From Mesostigma viride (lineage: Eukaryota > Streptophyta > Mesostigmatophyceae > Mesostigmatales > Mesostigmataceae), in assembly GCA_009746045.1 (NCBI GenBank), contig RPFO01001051.1, forward strand, positions 1 through 64,000: a stretch of 64,000 nucleotides of DNA. Reading direction: 5' to 3'. Below, piece by piece: positions 54,405-64,000 of this stretch. The position numbers and the translations under genes are program-made. Within the stretch, counting starts at the first letter, position 1, and the number at the start of each line of letters is the position of its first letter. The notes below the pieces were generated by a model. The model searched no databases. It was not told the origin of the DNA and saw nothing but the letters and a program-made list of their open reading frames with translations.

Positions 54405-55028
54405 GGGTAGAGCAGGGGCACAGCTGCTGTGGGCTGGCCCTGCACATTCACATAGTGTGCTCACCCTAGCATACAGATGGCCGTGTTGCCATCTGGTAGA
54501 CATGTCTGTGTTATTCCACCGTATAGAGCTAGCACACATATTGTAATAAATTTGATGTTTTGTGGTGATGCATGCAAAGCAAGGCAAGGCCAGAAATGGA
54601 TTTGGTGAGCTATGCTCATTTTATCTATGACTAACCTGCTGAGCGGAGAATGCAACGCCGTATAGCACCAAAAGAAAAAATAATTTTAGAAAAAATATTT
54701 TTTGTGCTGGCACCCGTACCCCAGCCACCCAGGTAGGGGTTGGCTGGAGAGGTGGTTGCTATAAAGGGTGGGCTTCCATTCTAGGGAAGCAGGTTGTTTC
54801 TTTTGCCTCCCACCCGCCCACCCTGGCAAAAGGGGTAGAGCAGGGGCACAGCTGCTGTGGGCTGGCCCTGCACATTCACATAGTGTGCTCACCCTAGCAT
54901 ACAGATGGCCGTGTTGCCATCTGGTAGACATGTCTGTGTTATTCCACCGTATAGAGCTAGCACACATATTGTAATAAATTTGATGTTTTGTGGTGATGCA
55001 TGCAAAGCAAGGCAAGGCCAGAAATGGA
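54405..55028 (+). repeat. Right-hand B1-A2-B2 split repeats of copy 1
   Basis: B1 (54405-54600) and B2 (54833-55028) are both 196 bp and essentially identical. A2 (54601-54808) repeats A1 with two single-base length differences in T-runs. A 24-base linker with CCCACCCGCCCACCCTGGC joins A2 to B2 and is absent elsewhere in the element. Read alone, A2-B2 looks like a mini-element without genes. Confidence 0.85.
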
Positions 55029-55293
55029 TGCTCATTTTATCTATGACTAACCTGCTGAGCGGAGAATGCAACGCCGTATAGCACCAAAAGAAAAAATAAT
55101 TTTAGAAAAAATATTTTTTGTGCTGGCACCCGTACCCCAGCCACCCAGGTAGGGGTTGGCTGGAGAGGTGGTTGCTATAAAGGGTGGGCTTCCATTCTAG
55201 GGAAGCAGGTTGTTTTCTTTTGCCTGAGAACCTCACGTGACCACAACACAAAAAACAAAACGCAAGATAACACATCAAGCAGTATAACCTACC

Positions 55294-56397
55294 ATGTCCA
55301 CAGTGACAGCCCCAGACCGGAATTTCCTAGCGAAACTCAAGCAAGCAGCCAAGGAGGGATGCACCCCAAAGGAGGCCGCCACTGCGGTTCAGAAGATCCT
55401 AGGGGAGGGGAACTGGCTAGAGCGGATCCAGAAGCTCACTCCGGGGCGTGCCAAGAACGTCATGGACGTCCTGGAGGAACGGGGGTTTGTCAGCGACTGG
55501 GATGGGGAGGAGGCCCTGGCCGATGTGCTAGCAGCGCAACTGGGGGAGGCTATTGCAGAGCCGGACCCACCAGTGTCAGCAGGTGCGGTGGGAACGGGGG
55601 GTGTTCCCCCTTCGGCAGGTGGAAGCGGAGGGGCGGGGCATGGTGGAGCGGGCGCTGGGGAGGACGATGGCGCTCCTGGGGCGATCGACCAGGCTGTGGC
55701 GGACCTGGACCGAAACCTAGGTCGGCTGCTGGGGACCGAGACGGGCTATGCAACGCCAGCTGGAGGGCTTCCATCCCGGCCGGGCAACGCCCGCACTGGC
55801 GGAGATATTGGCGACCTAATATCGGCTATGTCGAAGCTGCTGGACCAGGCAAAGACTCCAGCAGCTGCAAGCCCAGCCGCAGCGACGACTGCTGGCAGGC
55901 TGGCGCGCACGAAGGGGGTGGCGCTGAGTGGGCATGCAGTGCCGGTGCTGGTGAGCAACATGCTGGAGGCGGTGCTGCCAGGAATGCTGGACTACGCGGA
56001 GAGCGTGGGGGGGAAGTCCATCCGTGCATCGTTAATGCTGACGATGCACGGCAGCTCAGCCAGCGGGGAGAGGCGGATGCTGCTCCTGCAGATGGCAGGA
56101 ATTCTGGACACGATGGTGACAGAATTTGGCTACTGGGCCACGCCACGCTCCGAAGTAATTCTGGAGCTGGCAGCAGCCGAGTACCTGGCAAAGCTGATCA
56201 CGGCATGCCAGCTGGTGGATGTGGGGTCGACGGGTTGGAAGGGGACGCCGTCGGCAATGCTGCCATTCCAGGAGGGTGGAGCAATGCTGGCGTCTCCGGC
56301 GGTGCGGGCGGCGATGAGCATGGGGAAGCTGCAGCACAAGCTGGAGCAGGGTCCCGGCAAGAAGGGGCAGGGCGGCCCGTCCAACAACAACAAGTGA
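55294..56397 (+). CDS. Gag-like ORF1 of element copy 2
   Basis: Same 367-residue product as in copy 1, with one residue difference noticed in the Ala-rich middle (AATTAG against AATAAG). Confidence 0.7.
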   Translation: MSTVTAPDRNFLAKLKQAAKEGCTPKEAATAVQKILGEGNWLERIQKLTPGRAKNVMDVLEERGFVSDWDGEEALADVLAAQLGEAIAEPDPPVSAGAVGTGGVPPSAGGSGGAGHGGAGAGEDDGAPGAIDQAVADLDRNLGRLLGTETGYATPAGGLPSRPGNARTGGDIGDLISAMSKLLDQAKTPAAASPAAATTAGRLARTKGVALSGHAVPVLVSNMLEAVLPGMLDYAESVGGKSIRASLMLTMHGSSASGERRMLLLQMAGILDTMVTEFGYWATPRSEVILELAAAEYLAKLITACQLVDVGSTGWKGTPSAMLPFQEGGAMLASPAVRAAMSMGKLQHKLEQGPGKKGQGGPSNNNK

Positions 56398-58562
56398 GGG
56401 AGCGGTGCCTTCTTCCACTACCTCTTCCAGCACCCCTGCCACCTCGTGACTGGTGGCAGCAGGTACGCTCAGGCCGTAGGCGCGATAGGATGAGTCGGGC
56501 TTTTAATGCTCGCACACTAGCCTGTCAGACGGTTAGGGCGTTAAACTGGATGGGGGGGGGGGCGAGACCCGCCTGCTGTAGATTCAGCCCGTGTGCCCGG
56601 GCCTCTGCAGCAGGCGGCCCTAGATGGGATCGATGATGCTTGCAGGTCCTTTGTCCGCCGGAACGGTGGTTCCGTAGCGGCAATGGCAGGATCTGTAGTG
56701 GATGGGGGTGAATATGCTGAAGGAGCCCCTTACGAACCGTTAGTGGCCGCACGCTTGGCTTTGCCTGGTCCGGGGGAAGGTGGCCAAGTGGATGTGCTGA
56801 ACTTACTACCCCCCTCTTGGGGAGCAATTTTGAATGATGAGAGTAGGATGGTACGGACGCTGAGCCCAGCAGAGCGGATCTTGCAGAAGTCGATGCGGAT
56901 CTCGCGGGGGTGTAGCATGGAGGAGTTCGCGCGGGTTTGCACGGTGTGTGTGGAGAGGGGGATTTTGGGTGGATTTTTTGAGGAGGAGCCGCCTATGGTG
57001 AACGGTACTTTCGGGGTCGGAAAGCCCGACGGCCGTATACGGCTGATTGTGGACAACCGGCGTGGCAACATGCCACTACCTGATCCTATGCCCGCTTTTT
57101 TACCACACCTTGGCGTGATTTGCGATTTGCCCACGCGCGCTGGGGAGGATGTTTTTGGGGGCGTATCAGATTTGGATTCGTACTACAACAGACTCCGCCT
57201 GCCAGTTTGGATGCGGCGGTACTGTGCGTGGATGCCGGTGTGGTCGGATCTGGTGGGCCTGAGTGGGGCTCGTCGGAAGGTGTGGCCGTGGATGTTGTGC
57301 TGGCCAATGGGCAACAAGCTGGCCGTCGCGGTGGCCCAGTGTGTGCATCAGTCTGTGTTGTACCGCTGTGGCCCCAAGCCGCCGTTGGAGGCTAGTCGTG
57401 GGCTGAGCATCAACATGTCCGCGCTGATCCTGGTGGCGGAGGCCAACGAGGCGGGGGAGACCGTCCGGCTGAGGCTGGAGGAGGACCCTGCTGCGCCCTT
57501 GGCGCCCTCGCCGTGCTTCGAATCTCGGCAGGATCTGGAAGGTATGCATGCTGTGACGATCGATGATCTCCATTTCACCCACTGTGCGTCGGTGGATGGG
57601 GTGAATCAGCAGCTAGATCGTGTTCAGGCTGCCTACGCCGCTGTTGGGCTGGTGCAGAAGTCTGACAAGGTGGTACGGGCGACAGCAGAGCAGACTGGTG
57701 TGCAGGCGGTGGGGGTCATTCACCAAAGGGATGGTGACGTGGTGCCTGTTCCTGAGCGTGTGGTGGCAGTTATCGCCGCTACTCATAGAATCTTAGATCG
57801 CGGGTTTACATACTACCGCGAACTTAGTTCTGTGCTTGGGAAGTGGGTGTGGATGCATCTGCTGTGCCGCCCCATGCTTTCGGTGTGGTCTGAGACGTAC
57901 CGGCTGCTAGCAGCCATGAATGCCTCCCTGCCTGGGCGCCGCTGGCGCCTCCCTGCGGGGGCCCGCCAGGAGCTTCAGGCGGCGATCGACCTGGCCCCCT
58001 TTTTGAGGGCGGCCAGGGCCCGGCCCCTTTCTGACCGGGTCGTCGCAAGTGATGCGAGCGGCTCCGGCGGTGGGGTGGTCTACAGGGACCTGCCTGGGGC
58101 CGATTGTGCCCGGCTGGCGACCCGGCGCGAAGCGCGGGGTGGCGGACGACAGCTTTAACGTCTGGGGAGGACTGGGACCTGGAGCGCATGGAGGAGGGGG
58201 ACTACAGCCTGCTGGATAGTGGCCACTGGCGTACGGCACTGTCCTACCGGTGGCGGGGGCAGCCTAACCACATCAACGTCAAGGAGGCGATTGCTGCGAC
58301 ACAGGGGGTCGAGTGGTCGTGCCGGACCAAGGCGTGTCGGGGTAAGCGAGTCGTCCGGCTCGTAGACTCCAGTGCTGTGGTGGGGGCGTTTGTCAGAGGG
58401 CGGTCGTCTTCCTACCGTCTCAACCAGCTGGTTCGACGCTACTGCGCTCTGTCACTGGCTGGCGACATGCAGAGCCACTGGGTCTGGGTGGCTACCGACC
58501 ACAACCCAGCTGACAAGGCCAGTCGGCGTGGCGCTTGGGTTCCTGACTTGACCCGGTGTGGT

Positions 58563-58586
58563 GACGTGCATCCCAACCCTGGGCCT
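58563..58586 (+). other. 2A-like motif in copy 2
   Basis: Same DVHPNPGP coding sequence at the same place between RNase H and recombinase domains as in copy 1. Confidence 0.5.
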
Positions 58587-60342
58587 GAGGGGGCGCGACG
58601 CCCTCGGGACTTGGCACTTTTGGAGGGCACAGTCAACCCTGTGTCTACCTTGCCAGCGTACCGACGTGCGGCGGCTGTCTACGTGGCGTGGGCGCCACCT
58701 GGCCCTGTCGACCCAGCTGACGCCGAAGCCATTTTCTGTGAGTGGATTTCTGCTGTCTACCATGCCAGAGGCGGGCGGGGGCGTACCTTATGCCAGCATG
58801 CCAAGGCCTGTCTGCACCTGTACTACCCCGACATTGTTCGGAATTGGGTACTGGCGGACCGCCTGCTAGCAGGTTGGCAGCGGCTTGTTCCGGCTGTCAG
58901 CCCTCCGCCTATGCCCTGGCGCCTTTGCTATTTCACTGCCCTGTTGCTAGTTTCACGTCGACAGGTGCATTTGAGTGCGTTGATTATTATTGCTTTCCAG
59001 CAGTATTTACGCATTAGCGAGGCGCTAGGGCTGCGGGTTCGGGATGTGGCTCATCCCGGCCACCCCCTTCTCGAGCCAGGGCCCATGGTCGGTGCCCTTG
59101 TGCTGCGCAACCCCAAAACTGCGCAGGGGGCGGCCCAGCACGTCCTCGTCCGGGATCCACTTTCTTTGTGGCTCCTGCGACGTCTGACGGCTGGCCAGCC
59201 CCCGGATGCACTCCTCTTTCGAGGCTTAACGTACAGCCAGGCTAGGCAGCAGTGGGAGGCTGTGCAGGCCCGCATGAGCATCCCAGGGATGTTTTCTTTT
59301 CACAGCCTCCGGCATGGGGGGGCGACGCACGACGCCATCGCTGGCGAGTCGCCGGAGGCCATCCAGCTGCGCGGCCGGTGGGCTTCGGCCCTCTCGGTCA
59401 CGCGCTACATTGGCCTCCACCGCAGCCTCCTGGGGCGCGACATCCCACCCGCCCTCTGGGCTCAGGCCCTGGGTTTTGACCCAGCGGCTTTCCGGCGCCA
59501 CTTCGGTGGCGTCGAGTTTTGACGTCCTCCTGTTTTTACCTCTCGTCTTTTAGCTATCAACTGACCTCACCCTTGTGTGGGAGGTCAGGGGGGAAATGGT
59601 TTAACTAACCCGAGGGTGAACCTGGGTTGGGACAAAGTACCCCCATAGCTAGGTAGTTTAAGTTTTCTTTTTTGCATGTCCTACGTATTTTCGGCTGTTA
59701 GCCATGTAAGGAGATGTGGGTAGAGCAGGGGCACAGCTGCTGTGGGCTGGCCCTGCACATTCACATAGTGTGCTCACCCTAGCATACAGATGGCCGTGTT
59801 GCCATCTGGTAGACATGTCTGTGTTATTCCACCGTATAGAGCTAGCACACATATTGTAATAAATTTGATGTTTTGTGGTGATGCATGCAAAGCAAGGCAA
59901 GGCCAGAAATGGATTTGGTGAGCTATGCTCATTTTATCTATGACTAACCTGCTGAGCGGAGAATGCAACGCCGTATAGCACCAAAAGAAAAAATAATTTT
60001 AGAAAAAATATTTTTTGTGCTGGCACCCGTACCCCAGCCACCCAGGTAGGGGTTGGCTGGAGAGGTGGTTGCTATAAAGGGTGGGCTTCCATTCTAGGGA
60101 AGCAGGTTGTTTTCTTTTGCCTCCCACCCGCCCACCCTGGCAAAAGGGGTAGAGCAGGGGCACAGCTGCTGTGGGCTGGCCCTGCACATTCACATAGTGT
60201 GCTCACCCTAGCATACAGATGGCCGTGTTGCCATCTGGTAGACATGTCTGTGTTATTCCACCGTATAGAGCTAGCACACATATTGTAATAAATTTGATGT
60301 TTTGTGGTGATGCATGCAAAGCAAGGCAAGGCCAGAAATGGA

Positions 60343-63300
60343 TTTGTCCTTGTCCTTGTCCTTGTCCTTGTCCTTGTCCTTGTCCTTGTCCTTGTCCTTG
60401 TCCTTGTCCTTGTCCTTGTCCTTGTCCTTGTCCTTGTCCTTGTCCTTGTCCTTGTCCTTGTCCTTGTCCTTGTCCTTGTCCTTGTCCTTGTCCTTGTCCT
60501 TGTCCTTGTCCTTGTCCTTGTCCTTGTCCTTGTCCTTGTCCTTGTCCTTGTCCTTGTCCTTGTCCTTGTCCTTGTCCTTGTCCTTGTCCTTGTCCTTGTC
60601 CTTGTCCTTGTGCCAGCACGTTGTCCTTGTCCTTGTCCTTGTCCTTGTCCTTGTCCTTGTCCTTGTCCTTGTCCTTGTCCTTGTCCTTGTCCTTGTCCTT
60701 GTCCTTGTCCTTGTCCTTGTCCTTGTCCTTGTCCTTGTCCTTGTCCTTGTCCTTGTCCTTGTCCTTGTCCTTGTCCTTGTCCTTGTCCTTGTCCTTGTCC
60801 TTGTCCTTGTCCTTGTCCTTGTCCTTGTCCTTGTCCTTGTCCAGCACGTTGTCCTTGTCCTTGTCCTTGTCCTTGTCCTTGTCCTTGTCCTTGTCCTTGT
60901 CCTTGTCCTTGTCCTTGTCCTTGTCCTTGTCCTTGTCCTTGTCCTTGTCCTTGTCCTTGTCCTTGTCCTTGTCCTTGTCCTTGTCCTTGTCCTTGTCCTT
61001 GTCCTTGTCCTTGTCCTTGTCCTTGTCCTTGTCCTTGTCCTTGTCCTTGTCCTTGTCCTTGTCCTTGTCCTTGTCCTTGTGCCAGCCTTGTCCTTGTCCT
61101 TGTCCTTGTCCTTGTCCTTGTCCTTGTCCTCGTCCTCGTCCTCGTCCTTGTCCTTGTCCTTGTCCTTGTCCTTGTCCTTGTCCTTGTCCTTGTCCTTGCC
61201 TTGTCCTTGTCCTTGTCCTTGTCCTTGTCCTTGTCCTTGTCCTTGTCCTTGTCCTTGTCCTTGTCCTTGTCCTCGTCCTCGTCCTTGTCCTTGTCCTTGT
61301 CCTTGTCCTTGTCCTTGTCCTTGTCCTTGTCCTTGTCCTTGTCCTTGTCCTTGTCCTTGTCCTTGTCCTTGTCCTTGTCCTTGTCCTTGTCCTGTCCTGT
61401 CCTTGTCCTTGTCCTTGTCCTTGTCCTTGTCCTTGTCCTCGTCCTTGTCCTCGTCCTTGTCTTGTCCTTGTCCTTGTCCTTGTCCTTGTCCTTGTCCTTG
61501 TCCTTGTCCTTGTCCTTGTCCTTGTCCTTGTCCTTGTCCTTGTCCTTGTCCTTGTCCTTGTCCTTGTCCTTGTCCTTGTCCTTGTCCTTGTCCTTGTCCT
61601 TGTCCTTGTCCTTGTCCTTGTCCTTGTCCTTGTCCTTGTCCTTGTCCTTGTCCTTGTCTTGTCCTTGTCCTGTCCTGTCCTTGTCCTTGTCCTTGTCCTT
61701 GTCCTTGTCCTTGTCCTTGTCCTTGTCCTTGTCCTTGTCCTTGTCCTTGTCCTTGTCCTTGTCCTTGTGCCAGCACTTGTCCTTGTCCTTGTCCTTGTCT
61801 TGTCCTTGTCCTTGTCCTTGTCCTTGTCCTTGTCCTTGTCCTTGTCCTTGTCCTTGTCCTTGTCCTTGTCCTTGTCCTTGTCCTGTCCTCGTCCTTGTCC
61901 TTGTCCTTGTCCTTGTCCTTGTCCTTGTCCTTGTCCTTGTCCTTGTCCTTGTCCTTGTCCTTGTCCTTGTCCTTGTCCTTGTCCTTGTCCTCGTCCTTGT
62001 CCTTGTCCTTGTCCTTGTCCTTGTCCTTGTCCTTGTCCTGTCCTGTCCTTGTCCTCGTCCTTGTCCTTGTCCTTGTCCTTGTCCTTGTCCTTGTCCTTGT
62101 CCTTGTCCTCTCCTTGTCCTTGTCCTTGTCCTTGTCCTTGTCCTTGTCCTTGTCCTTGTCCTTGTCCTTGTCCTTGTCCTTGTCCTTGTCCTTGTCCTTG
62201 TCCTTGTCCTTGTCCTTGTCCTTGTCCTTGTCCTTGTCCTTGTCCTTGTCCTTGTCCTTGTCCTTGTCCTTGTCCTTGTCCTTGTCCTTGTCCTTGTCCT
62301 CGTCCTCGTCCTTGTCCTTGTCCTTGTCCTTGTCCTTGTCCTTGTCCTTGTCCTTGTCCTTGTCCTTGTCCTTGTCCTTGTCCTTGTCCTTGTCCTTGTC
62401 CTTGTCCTTGTCCTTGTCCTTGTCCTTGTCCTTGTCCTTGTCCTTGTCCTTGTCCTTGTCCTTGTCCTTGTCCTTGTCCTTGTCCTTGTCCTTGTCCTGT
62501 CCTCGTCCTGTCCTTGTCCTTGTCCTTGTCCTTGTCCTTGTCCTTGTCCTTGTCCTTGTCCTTGTCCTTGTCCTTGTCCTTGTCCTTGTCCTTGTCCTTG
62601 TCCTTGTCCTTGTCCTTGTCCTTGTCCTTGTCCTTGTCCTTGTCCTTGTCCTTGTCCTTGTCCTTGTCCTTGTCCTTGTCCTTGTCCTTGTCCTTGTCCT
62701 TGTCCTTGTCCTTGTCCTTGTCCTTGTCCTTGTCCTTGTCCTTGTCCTTGTCCTTGTCCTTGTCCTTGTCCTTGTCCTTGTCCTTGTCCTTGTCCTTGTC
62801 CTTGTCCAGCCTTGTCCTTGTCCTTGTCCTTGTCCTTGTCCTTGTCCTTGTCCTTGTCCTTGTGCCAGCACCTTTTCCTTGTCCTTGTCCTTGTCCAGCA
62901 CTTGTCCTTGTCCTTGTCCTTGTCCTTGTCCTTGTCCTTGTCCTTGTCCTTGTCCTTGTCCTTGTCCTTGTCCTTGTCCTTGTCCTTGTCCTTGTCCTTG
63001 TCCTTGTCCTTGTCCTTGTCCTTGTCCTTGTCCTTGTCCTTGTCCTTGTCCTTGTCCTTGTCCTTGTCCTTGTCCTTGTCCTTGTCCTTGTCCTTGTCCT
63101 TGTCCTTGTCCTTGTCCTTGTCCTTGTCCTTGTCCTTGTCCTTGTCCTTGTCCTTGTCCTTGTCCTTGTCCTTGTCCTTGTCCTTGTCCTTGTCCTTGTC
63201 CTTGTCCTTGTCCTTGTCCTTGTCCTTGTCCTTGTCCTTGTCCTTGTCCTTGTCCTTGTCCTTGTCCTTGTCCTTGTCCTTGTCCTTGTCCTTGTCCTTG

Positions 63301-64000
63301 TCCTTGTCCTTGTCCTTGTGCCAGCACTTGTCCTTGTCCTTGTCCTTGTCCTTGTCCTTGTCCTTGTCCTTGTCCTTGTCCTTGTCCTTGTCCTTGTCCT
63401 TGTCCTTGTCCTTGTCCTTGTCCTTGTCCTTGTCCTTGTCCTTGTCCTTGTCCTTGTCCTTGTCCTTGTCCTTGTCCTTGTCCTTGTCCTTGTCCTTGTG
63501 CCAGCACGTTGTCCTTGTCCTTGTCCTTGTCCTTGTCCTTGTCCTTGTCCTTGTCCTTGTCCTTGTCCTTGTCCTTGTCCTTGTCCTTGTCCTTGTCCTT
63601 GTCCTTGTCCTTGTCCTTGTCCTTGTCCTTGTCCTTGTCCTTGTCCTTGTCCTTGTCCTCGTCCTTGTCCTCGTCCTTGTCCTTGTCCTTGTCCTTGTCC
63701 TTGTCCTTGTCCTTGTCCTTGTCCTTGTCCTTGTCCTTGTCCTTGTCCTTGTCCTTGTCCTTGTGCCAGCACTTGTCCTTGTCCTTGTCCTTGTCCTTGT
63801 CCTTGTCCTTGTCCTCGTCCTCGTCCTCGTCCTTGTCCTTGTCCTTGTCCTTGTCCTTGTCCTTGTCCTTGTCCTTGTCCTTGTCCTTGTCCTTGTCCTT
63901 GTCCTTGTCCTTGTCCTTGTCCTTGTCCTTGTCCTTGTCCTTGTCCTTGTCCTCGTCCTCGTCCTCGTCCTTGTCCTTGTCCTTGTCCTTGTCCTTGTCC
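60343..64000. repeat. Hexamer array (TTGTCC)n, over 3.6 kb, with GCCAGCAC interruptions
   Basis: Continues past the right edge. About ten interruptions contain (GTG)CCAGCAC or its truncations, near 60611, 60841, 61080, 61768, 62806, 62863, 62894, 63319, 63499 and 63763. TCGTCC variants and 5-base TGTCC slips occur more often than in the left array. Minus-strand frames over 1000 residues long (Gly-Gln, Arg-Thr, Lys-Asp repeats) are artefacts. Confidence 0.98.

Larger units (their letters stand above)
49702..55028 (+). mobile_element. Tyrosine-recombinase retrotransposon (DIRS order, PAT/Ngaro-like), copy 1, looks whole
   Basis: 5.33 kb with split direct repeats in the order A1 - ORFs - B1 - A2 - B2: A1 49702-49911, B1 54405-54600, A2 54601-54808, B2 54833-55028. 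This arrangement defines PAT/Ngaro-type elements and separates them from LTR elements. Two frames lie between: a gag-like ORF and a reverse transcriptase/RNase H/tyrosine recombinase ORF. A carries CTATAAAGG (49861), a likely TATA box; B carries TGTAATAAA, a likely polyadenylation signal. No integrase or protease is present, as expected. It stands at the edge of the hexamer array, head-to-tail with copy 2, from which it barely differs, so it is very young. Confidence 0.88.
55029..60342 (+). mobile_element. Tyrosine-recombinase retrotransposon, copy 2, about one break
   Basis: Directly abuts copy 1. A1' 55029-55225 (missing the first ~12 bases of A), B1' 59718-59913, A2' 59914-60122, B2' 60147-60342, then the hexamer array resumes. 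The sequence is almost identical to copy 1 over 5.3 kb. The gag-like ORF (55294-56397) is open, and the polymerase/recombinase region (about 56.6-59.5 kb) has about one break. Near-identity of the copies implies a very recent tandem insertion or duplication, or an assembly artefact in a repeat-rich place. Confidence 0.87.

Noticed and set aside
54601-55028. A separate non-autonomous mini-element between the two recombinase elements
   Set aside because: Its two halves are exactly the A2 and B2 parts expected at the right end of a PAT/Ngaro-type element, and the same arrangement repeats at 59914-60342.
60203-63772. Minus-strand frames of over 1000 codons (Gly-Gln, Arg-Thr, Lys-Asp)
   Set aside because: Pure hexamer-array translation that changes repeat type at each slip and runs into the recombinase element's B repeat.

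Overview
The window looks like nuclear DNA from a plastid-bearing microbial eukaryote, most likely an alga of the green lineage. The host genes have GT-AG introns, AATAAA-type 3' ends and MYND and F-box proteins. There is a nuclear copy of plastid rpoB (about 45.9-46.4 kb), a chromodomain-bearing Ty3/gypsy element, PAT/Ngaro-like tyrosine-recombinase retrotransposons of a kind known from volvocine algae, and a trace of plant-type TTTAGGG repeat near 3.06 kb. The species cannot be fixed from sequence alone. Well over half of the window is repeats or mobile DNA.

Layout. 1-3.04 kb: a 40-bp minisatellite, then CA-rich satellite. 3.4-7.4 kb: a multi-exon minus-strand gene of a transposase-like family. 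7.5-8.7 kb: largely non-coding, with a cluster of GGCGCC hairpins. 8.7-17.76 kb: blocks of a ~30-bp minisatellite separated by five copies of a ~190-bp module and one LINE fragment. 17.76-18.57 kb: a polypyrimidine microsatellite. 19.03-23.72 kb: a CACTA (En/Spm)-type DNA transposon. 23.8-26.4 kb: three host genes (small nuclear-type protein, MYND protein, F-box-like protein). 26.68-36.10 kb: a recent Ty3/gypsy insertion. 36.6-39.67 kb: a 208-bp satellite with a 5-unit higher-order repeat. 39.7-45.7 kb: a compact plus-strand cluster of host genes (a second MYND gene, a tandem pair of unknown genes with a third remnant, and three neighbours sharing a C-x2-4-C-x9-12-C-x2-H zinc-binding pattern). 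45.9-47.9 kb: plastid DNA insertion, tandem repeats and a proline-rich candidate exon. 47.93-64 kb: a (TTGTCC)n array holding two head-to-tail tyrosine-recombinase retrotransposons.

The strongest host-specific signal is a 14-bp perfect palindrome, CCAACGGCCGTTGG, present about 50 times. It sits inside spliceosomal introns of the minus-strand gene, in the leaders of nearly every plus-strand host gene, and once in each unit of the 208-bp satellite. It is absent from the gypsy, CACTA, LINE and tyrosine-recombinase elements and from the minisatellites. The CACTA element has inserted into one copy. Many host start codons also follow an acceptor-like GCAG directly or within a few bases, so the palindromes may lie in 5'-leader introns or outrons. 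Together these suggest an intron/leader-associated repeat family that I cannot match to a named one.
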